Assembly (NCBI RefSeq): GCF_030272615.1
Contig: NC_081406.1
Coordinates: forward strand, 186,758,270-186,822,269
Length of the DNA: 64,000 nucleotides
Direction: 5' to 3'
From: Cryptomeria japonica
Taxonomy: Eukaryota; Streptophyta; Pinopsida; Cupressales; Cupressaceae
In this document: in pieces, positions 21,546 through 31,145 of the stretch
Layout: each line of letters starts with the position of its first letter
Position numbering within the stretch: the stretch's first letter is position 1
Notes under the pieces: model-generated
Database searches by the model: none
What the model saw: only the letters and a program-made list of their open reading frames with translations
What the model was told of the DNA's origin: nothing
Made by a program: the position numbers and the translations under genes

Positions 21546-21564
21546 GCTTCACAGTGGGCGCTAA
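21546..21564 (-). other. Tat primer-binding site
   Basis: Four bases inside the LTR, the minus strand reads TTAGCGCCCACTGTGAAGC. It resembles the TGGCGCCCACYGTGGGGC-type PBS common in plant Tat elements, with changes that are all G to A, as expected from decay. It fixes copy A as lying to the left of this LTR. Confidence 0.65.
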
Positions 21565-21568
21565 TTAA

Positions 21569-22604
21569 TGTGATGCTAAAGATGTGTGTCAAATAGAAAT
21601 AAGCATGCACATAAATGAGACAATAAAACATAAATGAAAAGCAAATTTAAAAATACAAGATGAAACCAAACCATAAGCCTTCCTTGAGATGTCCCATTTT
21701 TCTCTATTCTTGAGGACCTTGAAGGTGTTGGATTGTTTTTCTCTCAGCAGAGCAATGACCTCCAAAGTGGCAACTCAAGAGTTGAGTAGCTACTTCATGA
21801 TTGATTGTGTAAATGGTATGAAATGCATGATCTAAGAAACTAGATTAATATACTATGATTAATCCAAAATGCTATTACTAGATGACTGAAATGCAAATTG
21901 TGTACAATAATGAGGCTAAAAATATGAATGCAAGGGATCCTTATTGTTCCAAAATGAGGGGTATTTATAGGAATTCCAAGGTCAAAGTTGAGGTGGCAGG
22001 AATTGACGGCCAAGATTTGATCTGAAGATATCAAGGGTCAAGATTGAGGAAGTTGGAGAAGAGGTTGGAGGAAGAGACACTTGTCATTTCTGTGGTGACA
22101 AGTGTTAAGGAGCCTTTCTCATGAGAGGGCAAGTGTCCAAGGGAGGAGACAAGTGGCCAACGTGCCATGTGTCTTAAGGGGAGAATATCCAACCCATAAG
22201 AGGTTAGGATGTGCAAGAGGATGGGTTAGTTAGACCCTAGGATTAAATAGAATGGGTTAGATTAGGGGATGGTTAGGTCAGGTGGTTAAAAGTTAGTAGC
22301 CATGTGCTCATTTGAATTTAGAAATTCAAATAATTGGAAAATGGTACTAGAATTAATCTCAACAAACTTGAGTTTGTTAATTTTAATTAGGGATTAGAAG
22401 AATTGATTTTAAATGGAGGGAGGATTAATTAATCAAAAGGGATATGAAATGAACTATATAAATAAATCATGTAGATTTATTTACTAGTAGATGAATAAGG
22501 GAATTAATCAAATTTGCTTGTGAACTCGATTAATTGGGAAGGGGGATTAATTAAATAACTGCGTATTTAATTAATTATCTTCAGACCATTTTTAGGTGTA
22601 TACA
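21569..22604 (-). repeat. Tat copy A 5' LTR
   Basis: About 1.04 kb starting tgtgatgctaaa and ending ttttaggtgtataca on plus (TG...CA ends), directly repeated at 49406-50470. A minus-strand TATA box (CTATAAATACC) lies at 21960-21970. It is bordered on the left by the PBS, hence it is a 5' LTR. The right flank starts gttgc. No partner 3' LTR is in the window. Confidence 0.88.
21960..21970 (-). promoter_or_regulatory. Putative TATA box in Tat 5' LTR
   Basis: The minus strand reads CTATAAATACC, about 635 bp from the LTR start. Copy B has the same element at 49801-49811. The position suits an LTR promoter driving minus-strand transcription. Confidence 0.5.
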
Positions 22605-23890
22605 GTTGCAAGCTATGACCTTTCATTATTATAAGTAAATTTCCCACCACATCCCCGAAAACCATCATCCTCTCCTAAGTCTATGTAGCTCCCTAATCCC
22701 TAAGCTAATGTAATTTTTTGTTGTTACATAACAAGTGGTCCTATTCATCTCCATTTCCCTTAAAGGGACACTCAACACTATTAAGGTGTAACAATTTTGA
22801 TGGATCCTAACATGTATCAATAATGGATGTTGTAGATACAAGTGGCGACTCTATAGGAGATAAGAGAAAGATAAAATAAGATGTTACACTATCCACTAAA
22901 ATTGTAAGAATGATCTAGTGTCCAAAAGCTTTATGAATATTCAATATCCACATTAGTTGGAAAAAAATCATGAAAAAAACTAACACGACACAAAAATCAA
23001 TGATATTTTGGATAAGCATATAGCTAGTGAGGAATGCAAATTTTAGCAAGATGTCATTACATAAATAATACATGTCATTAAATCCTTTAATCACTAGCTA
23101 ATGCAATAGAGATTACTCCACTACTACTTGATAAATAGAATAAAATCTTACATGATGATTATATGGACATGCCAAGAAAAAAGAGTCAATATGATATAAT
23201 ATATAACAAGTGGTTCATTCTACCCATCTATTGAAAAAATACAATTATTATTGAATTTATAGGTACATGTGTGAACTGTAGTGGCTCAAGCACAAGAGAT
23301 CCCTTATGATCCTACCATAGATTTGGACTAGCACTTCGAAGTCCTCTAGAACACTATTCCATTTGAAAGGAACCAAATGATAGAATATTATGGCTTCCCT
23401 AAGGATTTATAAGGCATAATTGTCGTCTTCCTTTTTTATAATTTTAAATTTTTGAGAAAAATCTTTCTTCCAAATGAACACATTTCTTGGGTTTATTATT
23501 ATTAGCTCCTACCAAGGTAGGATACTATTGCATTCATGCAATTTTATTTTTCAATTAGTTCAACCAATCATTATAAATAATTAAAATTTTGAGACAAAAA
23601 ATCTATAGTTTGTCTTTAATATTTTATTTTAAATGATTTAAAAATATTATTTTTCTCTATTTTAATTGGTTGTAGTAAGTAAAAAATTCTTTTTTTCATT
23701 TTTCTCTATTTTTAATTGGTTGACAATTTCATGCATTTAATTGAATTTGTTAGTCCATTATCTCACTTGTACAATACTATGTTAAATTAATATTAATTCC
23801 TTCTCCCTCAAGAAAGAAATCTATTGGATAGTTTTATGTAGATCCACATAAATAATTGCTAAGCTTGTAAAAATATAATAAGCAAGTGAA
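22605..23890. other. Non-coding DNA between elements
   Basis: AT-rich sequence to the right of copy A, with no coding frame, RNA gene or clear repeat recognised. Confidence 0.4.
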
Positions 23891-23894
23891 AAAT

Positions 23895-24015
23895 TTGTAC
23901 AACTTGAGTTGGCCTAGTGGTGGAGAACTTGTGATCTTGAAGTAAAGATCATGAGTTCAAACCCCACAAAGGGGGTAGGGTATGTACACAAAAAGTTCAA
24001 GAATGTATGAACAAA
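23895..24015 (+). mobile_element. tRNA-derived SINE
   Basis: Contains an RNA polymerase III box A (tggcctagtgg, 23910-23920) and box B (gagttcaaacc, 23953-23963) about 32 bp apart, the internal promoter of tRNA-related SINEs. The text around box B (gatcatgagttcaaacccc) is typical of plant SINE heads. It is not a real tRNA gene: the acceptor stem and anticodon arm do not fold from the sequence. The 3' end is indistinct. Confidence 0.65.
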
Positions 24016-25015
24016 AATAATTTAAATGTGAATATATTTTTAAAAATGTGGGTGATAAATAATTAATAGGAATAAGAGTTTGTTTCATCTAAATAATAAA
24101 TAGTTGAGGGATAATTTTTTTTTTAATTAAAAAATAAATAATTGAGAGTGATAAGAGTTTTATTTATTATTTCTTGTTATTGAAGAAATTATAACAATTG
24201 ATATTTTATTTATTATTTTATTTTTACATATAATTTTTTTTTTTTTATGTTTAGTTAAATTAGTTGTAAAATAAATTTTAATATAAAATAAATTTTTATT
24301 TTCAAAAATATTAAAAATTATTTAATTTTCATAAGAATCATTTATTTTGATCCTGAGTAATTTTATTTTACATATAATTTGACTCAAATTATTAGCAATT
24401 ATTAATATCAAATATTATTTTAAGAGATAGACAACTTAAAAACAAAAAGATTTGAAGCTTCCCAACTCAGATGTGTCTACTTCCTTCTACCCATCATCAT
24501 TTCTAGAACTAGGTACACCTATCCCTTTTATTTAATTATAATACATACTTAAGTTTCAATTATCTATCCTAGCTCAATTATTAGATAATTATTTTTATGA
24601 ATTTATTTAATCTAGATTTATACAAAATTACTTTTTTCTTATAATTAAACTAGATAATGATCTTAATATCCAAAAAACATTTTTTGAAGTTAAACATAGA
24701 GATAATTAGGGTTAGGGTTAGGTTTTGTCTGAGATATATATGACCCTAACCCTATTCTAGCTAGATAGATTTAATTTTATAAAAGTGAATAAACTTTATA
24801 AGTGAATAAACTTTATAAGTGAATAAACTTTATGAGTTAATAAACTTTCACTTAATTAAATCTAAATATTAAATATATAATGGAATACATACTTTTATAT
24901 TAATTTTATAAAAATGAATAAAATATATAAGTGAACACACTTTAACTTATAAAGTTTCACTTATAAGATTAGTTTATAAAGTTTTACTTATAAGTGAATA
25001 AAATTTCATTAACAA
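24016..25015. other. AT-rich non-coding DNA with short repeats
   Basis: Holds a small tandem repeat at about 24785-24850 (three to four units of aagtgaataaactttat, with further related units to 25005). Two short telomere-like runs lie head to head at about 24709-24753 (agggttagggttagg and ccctaaccct). No gene is seen. Confidence 0.55.
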
Positions 25016-25048
25016 CTAAGGTTGAGTCCCCTTCTATTTCAGTTTCCT

Positions 25049-25372
25049 TTATGCCTTTCTTTGAGCATTCAAAAGACTCTTGAACTCTACTAGATTGTTA
25101 GTATCTCGAGGAACGTGAATAGCTAATTTGTTTATAAAAGATCTAGTGTGATCCCTTATGACACATTCTATGCCAGAAGGACATGGGTTGCCTTTTGAGG
25201 CCCCATTGAAATTGAGTTTTAACCAACCAAATTTAGGTGGGGACGTGACAACAGAGTTCCTTACTTCTATCTTCTTTCCAAAAAAAGAAGGAATTTTAAT
25301 GCCATTCCAATTAAATTTTATTTTACCATCCCAATCTGTAAATTCTCTATTGGGGTTGGAAAAGAATGCCAA
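25049..25372 (-). pseudogene. LINE RNase H domain
   Basis: Reads KFGWLKLNFNGASKGNPCPSG followed by IECVIRDH. The plant LINE RNase H norm is KxNFDGAS(R/K)GNPGP, with the first catalytic Asp in FDG. Here it is FNG, so that catalytic residue is lost. The frame stops after 107 residues in NNLVEFKSLLNA, before the remaining catalytic positions. Confidence 0.8.
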
Positions 25373-25425
25373 CCCACAATTAATGTTCTCTACTATAGAG
25401 ATTTCTATAGAATTGATAACTGAAT

Positions 25426-26392
25426 CTACCTTCCTAGCTTTATTGTAAAAAATTCTCCTATTTTGTTCTTTCCATACTTCCCATAAGAGAGAAGAGAGGC
25501 AAATTTCCCATAATGAACCGATAATACTATCATTAGGTCTAATAGGCCAGCCTTGAAAAAGGGAAACAATATCATTAGGGAGAGCAGTGATCTATCCCAT
25601 CTTGGCATAGAGCCACCTCCAACACTTGGCTGAAAAAGGGCAGCTAAGCCAAAGATGGTCCATTGATTCCTCACGTGCCTTGCAGAGGACACATCTTGAA
25701 GGTCCTTCAAAACCCATTATCTTGAAGGTCGCTAACCAAGAAAAGACTCTTGCCTTTGGGATGAGTCTGCTACTCCAGAAAAGTTTATGATTTGTGCCAA
25801 GATCATTTTTCTTGAGCTAACTTGCTAAGAGATTATAACCTTCGTTGGCAGTGTATTGGCCTGATTTAGAGGGGAACCAAAAAACATAACCACTTCCAGG
25901 TCTAAAGAATAATTGCCTATCTTGGATGGAATGCATTAGTTGGTCTACTTCATTGGGAGGGAGAGGGAGTCCCTCGAGGCATTTCCACTGCCACCTAAGG
26001 GGATCTTTTTCAGATAAAACAACATAATCCTTGACATGTAAACCCCAATTGAGTATGAGCCAATCTCAATTAGCTTGGATAGAAATCAAACTATCAATAC
26101 TTGGATAGCCCACCCAAGAGTCCTCCCAGAATAAACATGAAAATCCATCAAGAACATCCCACGTTATATAGTCAGCCATAAGGGGTCTACATTTAATTAT
26201 GAAGTTCCATATCCTTGATCCTTTTAGCGGATTGTTGATTCTCATAAAATTGCTAGAATTCCCATCAGCAGTATATTTTGCAAATATCAACTTTGCCCAT
26301 CTTGCTGATGGTTCTTTAACCATCTTCCACACAAGTTTTGCTCCTATAATTTGACTTTGAAATTGCTGATTTCGAATACCCAAACCACCCAA
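25426..26392 (-). pseudogene. LINE zinc-binding region after RT
   Basis: Pieces at 26066-26392 (GGLGIRNQQFQSQIIGAKLVW, the conserved GGLGIR motif after RT) and 25426-25710. The span between encodes WxCP-like and C-rich stretches (RCVLC and PFSAKCWRWL around 25600-25690) of the zf-RVT region. Frames differ between pieces. The role is thought to be RNA binding. Confidence 0.75.
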
Positions 26393-26581
26393 GGATTTCG
26401 GTTAACAGATTTTATCCCAGGCAATTAGAGAAATTCTATGCCTCTCCTCAGAGCATTGCCTGAAAAAAATTCTCATTTTTTGAATAAGAAAAGAGTTCAT
26501 CCTTGCAGTAAGGGCAAGGTAGGATAGAAGATAAATGGGGAAAGCTGAGATTACCGCATGAAGCATAACCAACCGACTTGC

Positions 26582-27748
26582 CTAAGAAAGCCATTTTCCT
26601 TTCCAATAGTTAGTGCTATGCTCCATTTTCATCTTCAATGGGTCCCAAATTTTTGAATTCCTCAGGCCTCTGTTAATAGGGATACCAAGATAGACACAAG
26701 GGAGACATCCTTTCTTACAATTGAAGATCTTTAAAATTCTAATTTCTGTTTTTGGAAGGGTAGAGAAAAAATAAATCTTCAACTTTTCTTTGTTGATGAC
26801 CTAGCCAGATGCCTTTCCATAGGAAACAAGAATTCTCTATAGATGACCAGCCTCTCTTGTATTAGCTTAACTTATCAATAGGTTATCATCCACAAATTGT
26901 TGATGTGTAGCTGAGAAGTTTCTAGCTATTTTGATGCCCTTTATCAAGCCTCTTGTGTGCATGTCTTTGATTGCTCTGCCCAAAGATTCCACCATAATGA
27001 TGTAAAGAAATGGGGAGAGGGGGTTTCCTTTTCTAATGCCTTTGGATGCTGAAAAATATCCTTCTGGGGTCCCATTTATAAGGATTAAAAACCTTGGAGT
27101 CGAGATGCATTCAAAAATCCAGTTAATCCATCTATTGTTGAAACCAAAAGGCTGCATGACTTCACCAAGAAAGTGCCAGTCAACATTGTCATAAGCCTTT
27201 GATATGTCCAACTTAATAGTCATCCCTACTTTATTAATATTTTGGAGAGTGTGGATTGCTTCTTGGGCAATAATCACTCCCTCAAGGATTGATCTACTTG
27301 ACACAAATCCGGTCTGCTCTTCTGAGGTTAAGCTATCGATAAGAGGTTTAAGCCTGTTAGTGAGCACTTTGGAAAGGATTTTGTAGATTGTGTTGCAAAG
27401 GGATATAGGCCTAAAGTCTCCCAACCTAGCAACTTTCTCTTTTTTAGGAATGAGAGTAATGAGTGTATTGTTGATTTCCTTGAGAATGTGGCTTGATTTT
27501 CTTGAAGATTCAAGAGCCTCTACTAATTCCTGCCCTATGATCTGCGAGCATTTCTTGAAGAAACTAGTGAGGAATCTCTCTAGCCCAGGGGCCTTGTCAG
27601 AAGGAAGTTGGTATAAGGCCAATGATACTTCCTCCAAAGTGAAACTTTCATTAATCTTTTGATTTTGCTCATTAGTTATGATTTTTAGGATATATGAAAG
27701 AAATTTTTTCTCTTCCCTTAGATCGGATCCATCCCCGTTATTGAGCAA
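26582..27748 (-). pseudogene. LINE reverse transcriptase
   Basis: A 293-residue open frame (26867-27748) carries ALYQLPSDKAPGLERF, DFRPISLCNTIYKILSKVL, KLDISKAYDNVDWHFL, GIRKGNPLSPFLYIIM and the catalytic FVDD (QQFVDDNLLIS). A second frame at 26582-26782 continues with the thumb (CLPCVYLGIPINRGLRN). The palm motifs look intact, and a frame break separates the two pieces. LINE RT copies its RNA at the nicked target. Confidence 0.9.
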
Positions 27749-27845
27749 ATTGAAAAATAAGAGGCTAATTTCTAACCGAATAAATTGAGGATCTTCAATT
27801 GTGTGATTTCCATGGATAATTATTCTATCAATACTCTTTCTAGAC

Positions 27846-28927
27846 CTTCTTGTTAGGACCTGGAGGCAACTGAGAGGGGGGGGAGGTGAATTATTTGTCT
27901 ATTAATTTCAACCCAAATATAACTTAATCAAACTTGATGCATAATACCGATAAACCAAACTTAATGCCGGTTGATAGTTTAACAGTTAATAACAGTACCA
28001 GTAAAGTTTAATGCATGAAATAGAAAGATAAATAACATCCACAACACATAACACAAATATTTGTACGTGGAAACCCTGTAAGGGGAAAAGCCACGGTGGG
28101 AAACCTTACCCACAATCAGATGATACTACTGCAGATAGTATGTGTGTATAAATGGGGTCTGCACATGCATAAAGGCCAACTGCCTAGAGCTCACTGCTCA
28201 ATCATAAGATGGGAGTCACACTAACTACAATTGGATGGTTAAATCCAATGATAATGTAGTACTCAAAATAGCATCTTCATATGCTGGATTCAGTACCGGT
28301 TAAGCTCTGATTGTCTTCTACATACCTTCCTTTAATCTTCAAATGATGTCTGCGTGTATAGCTCTACTTATATTCACATATACCTTGTTACAATCCTTTT
28401 TCACACCTTCTACATAATCTCACAAATGAGATCTTACATATATACCAAAACCTAAGACCAAATGTGTAGGTCAACTTACTAAGAATATTACAATTAAATC
28501 AATTACAAATGAATCAATATGTGAGGCATTATGTCAGCTCAATGCATTTGCAATAATGACCAATCAATAAATCATCTCCATAATGTGTCGTGCTGATCTA
28601 GAATAGATAACGCTTTCCGATCCATAACCTAGACCAATTTACCGGTAACAGCAAATATGCAAACTCGATTAGACCAATAACCAATTCACCAAAACCAAGT
28701 GTCCAAACTAGTTCTTCGACATAACCAAGTGATCTTCAGATGATAACAGATCATCCTCAGTGCCAGTGAACAATATAACCTACCGGTGAACCAAATACCG
28801 GTGACTGTGCATAAGTCACTAAACATGCTGGTGAACATAACCAAAGATCTCCAGTGCTGATAAGTGTTGACAAGTGTTGACATCAATGACAAAACCAATG
28901 CAACACATTCATAATACCAACACTTCT
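27846..28927. repeat. Target-site duplication CTTCT flanking the solo LTR
   Basis: CTTCT occurs at 27846-27850 and at 28923-28927, directly against the two LTR ends. Five bases is the normal copia target duplication. Confidence 0.85.
27851..28922 (-). mobile_element. Solo copia-type LTR inside LINE
   Basis: 1,072 bp, plus strand TGTTAGGACC...ATACCAACA (TGTT/AACA ends), no internal region, with a perfect 5-bp duplication. It shares architecture with the LTR at 12525-13885: a G-run followed by gtgaatt near one end, a gtggaaaccctgtaagggg segment, and a minus-strand start TGTTGGTATTATG. It arose presumably by LTR-LTR recombination. Confidence 0.88.
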
Positions 28928-29113
28928 TTTCTTTGTGAAATTATGGAAGAACTTTGTATTCTTATCCCTAGCTTGAAGCCAACTTTCCCTCAACTTTTTC
29001 TTCCAGAATAGCTCTTCTTTAGATAGGATGTCTTCATATTCTACTAGGAGTTCTTTCTCTCTTAAAAACTCAAATTGAGACATACCATCTTGAATTTTAA
29101 AAATATTATTCAT
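28928..29113 (-). pseudogene. LINE segment between endonuclease and RT
   Basis: Reads EELFWKKKLRESWLQARDKN followed by TKFFHNFTKKR, the classic plant LINE motif (W-L-x-x-G-D-x-N-T-K-F-F-H) that precedes RT. It continues in frame into 27850 and below when the solo LTR is ignored. The upstream part is missing. Confidence 0.85.
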
Positions 29114-29279
29114 ATTATAACACTATATATTTATATTTACTATTATGTTATATTTTTAATGTTTGTGGGGTAATATTGACTAAAAGTGCTCCAAACTTAA
29201 TTGCCTCTCATCATATCTAACCACTTTAGATATACTTAATATAAAATATAAATTGTACTTATTAAAAAACTGTAGTTAC

Positions 29280-29351
29280 AATAAAAATGTATTTAAATGG
29301 TCTTCCTGCACACACTATTATTAAAATACAAGCAAACAACATATATACTTA

Positions 29352-29404
<53 letters not shown>

Positions 29405-29620
29405 ATATACTTATCTATCTCTTTATCTCTTTCACTCTATCTTTCTCTACCTTTATCTCTGCTTCCACCTCTTCCTCTCTATCAGTCAATCTCCTTATCT
29501 CGATCTCTCTCTCTCTCTCTCTCTTTTTTTTGTTTGTTCTCTTGCTCCACTTCTCTCTATCTCTCTATCTATTTATCTTCCTCTTCCTCCCCCCCTCTAT
29601 CTTCATCTCTATGTTTATCT
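29280..29620 (+). repeat. CT microsatellite
   Basis: A pure (CT)n run at about 29358-29402, then interrupted ctat/ctct stretches to 29620. Leu/Ser-rich open frames here are artefacts of composition. Confidence 0.9.
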
Positions 29621-30740
29621 ACTCTAAACTAATCGTAGTAATCAATTTAAAAAACCCAAACTTTAACTTAAATCTAACCTCGTAAAAGAAAAAAATACCA
29701 ACATCTTGAAAAGACCACAAATCATAAAGCTCATGAAAAAGATAAATCTTTCATCACCTCATTTAGAAAGTTATAATACACTTTATTATAAAGAGAAATA
29801 ATTTAATAGATAATCTGAAATAATTTAATAGATAATCTGTTTCATCACTGTGTTGTCTTTATTCTTTGAAAGCACAAATGGCATTTCACTTGTCTATATG
29901 AGCTATAATATTTTGCTTTGCAATGACCACACAACTAAGCATAACCTTCACCGCTTGGAAGTGGTTGTACCTGTAATGGAATGCAAATGTATTGACCAAA
30001 TGTATGCAGGACACAATATGGTTTTGGATATCGGAGCACTAGACCGAACTGACTATCCGACCGGACGGAAGAAGTGTTAGTAAGAAGGAATAAGACAGAG
30101 GACAATTAGAGATGATGAAAACTTGCTTTCAGTAATGCACTTTGTAGGTGAGAACCTTTATTTTTATTTAGCAAAATGGATGCGTAGCATCATGGCATTG
30201 AAGGCCAGAGCTGAAATGCAACCCAATTTGCGAAAGACAGACACAACATAGACAAACGACAATCACAATCAAAGAAAGAGACCATGAGCCATCCCGGTCA
30301 CTCTAAATCACTCAGTGACCTCATCGAGCAACATAGGAACATGATCGAAGCCAAAGATAAATCAATAAAAAGATAAGACTCACCAATTCAAGCAAATCAA
30401 ACAAACATCTTGATCTTCATTGTCAAAAGTTGAACGTGCTGATAGGACGATCATGCTGTCTGGTTTCAGGAAATGTGATACCCCATCTAAGACAGGACAC
30501 AGTCTGGTTTCGAGTATACCACACCCTGTATAAGACCCATGATAATGTGACAAGGACAAATGATTGTTTTGATGCGGATATGCGATTGATATGACAATTG
30601 TGATCAGTTTGAACGTTTGATTTTGATTGAAAAGTTCATCTGGTTAAAGCATGATTTCATTAAAGCATAGTGTTTGATTGCAAATCAGTGGAGGAATGCT
30701 CAGTGATCTGTCGATGCATAAAGGGAATACTTTATTGCAA
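29621..30740. other. Non-coding DNA, probably decayed LTR-element 3' region
   Basis: No gene. Text such as gatgcggatatgcgattgatatgac near 30575 resembles the 3' untranslated region of copy B at 50560-50670, suggesting a related element. The call is weak. Confidence 0.3.
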
Positions 30741-31145
30741 AAATGCGTGTTTTTGTGAATTTTGGAGTTTTATAAAAAAATTTGTGTTTATTTGTTTTTT
30801 GTTTTTTTCAGGACCTTATTCAATTTTTTTGATCTTTTTTTCAAGACATTTTTCAATTTTTTTATGGATTATTTCAGGACAATTTTCCATTTTTTTTGAA
30901 TTTTTTTCAAGACTTTTTTGGATTTTTATGAGTTTTTTCAGGACTGTTTTTCAATTTTTATGACTTTTTTTTCAGGACATTTTTCAAATTTTTTTTAATG
31001 ATTTTTTTTCAGGACATTTTGAGATTTTTATGAATTTTTTCAGGACATTTTGCCATTTTTATGAGATTTTTTTCAGGACATTTTTCAATTTTTAGGATTT
31101 TTTTCAGGACATTTTTTGATTTTTTTGAAATTTTTTCAAATTTTT
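30741..31145 (+). repeat. T-rich minisatellite with TTTTTTCAGGAC core
   Basis: Roughly a dozen units of about 25-45 bp, each with a tcaggac core embedded in T-rich sequence. It is followed by tttttgcccccaatg, whose complement CATTGGGGGCAAAAA is polypurine-tract-like. Confidence 0.75.

Larger units (their letters stand above)
1..22604 (-). mobile_element. Giant Tat-type Ty3/gypsy LTR retrotransposon, copy A (3' end beyond window)
   Basis: Minus-strand element running from its 5' LTR (right) toward its 3' end, which lies left of position 1. In transcription order it holds LTR 22604-21569, PBS, leader with 21-bp repeats, a nested copia element (12525-19652), a 20-bp satellite, a GA/CT minisatellite, a second set of 21-bp repeat blocks, gag, protease, G-patch, linker, RT and RNase H. 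Gene order and an RT of the form GLDPKLIIHHLNV...AKPVKQKLRKMH fit the Tat lineage, known for very long elements. The same series of blocks recurs at 49406-64000. That 12.5-22.6 kb belongs to this element is inferred from the LTR shared with copy B and the shared 21-bp repeat family. Coding regions carry many stops, so the copy is dead. Confidence 0.7.
25016..29113 (-). mobile_element. 5'-truncated LINE interrupted by a solo LTR
   Basis: Minus-strand non-LTR retrotransposon. From right to left it holds the pre-RT segment, RT, zinc-binding region and RNase H. The endonuclease and ORF1 are absent, typical of 5' truncation during insertion. A 1,072-bp LTR (27851-28922) splits it, and reading across with the LTR and one target duplication ignored keeps the frame. 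Plant LINEs of this L1/RTE-like layout carry a terminal RNase H. No poly(A) or flanking duplication was recognised. Confidence 0.85.

Noticed and set aside
23895-24015. A genuine tRNA gene
   Set aside because: The Pol III boxes fit, but no acceptor stem or anticodon arm could be folded from the sequence. A SINE explains it better.
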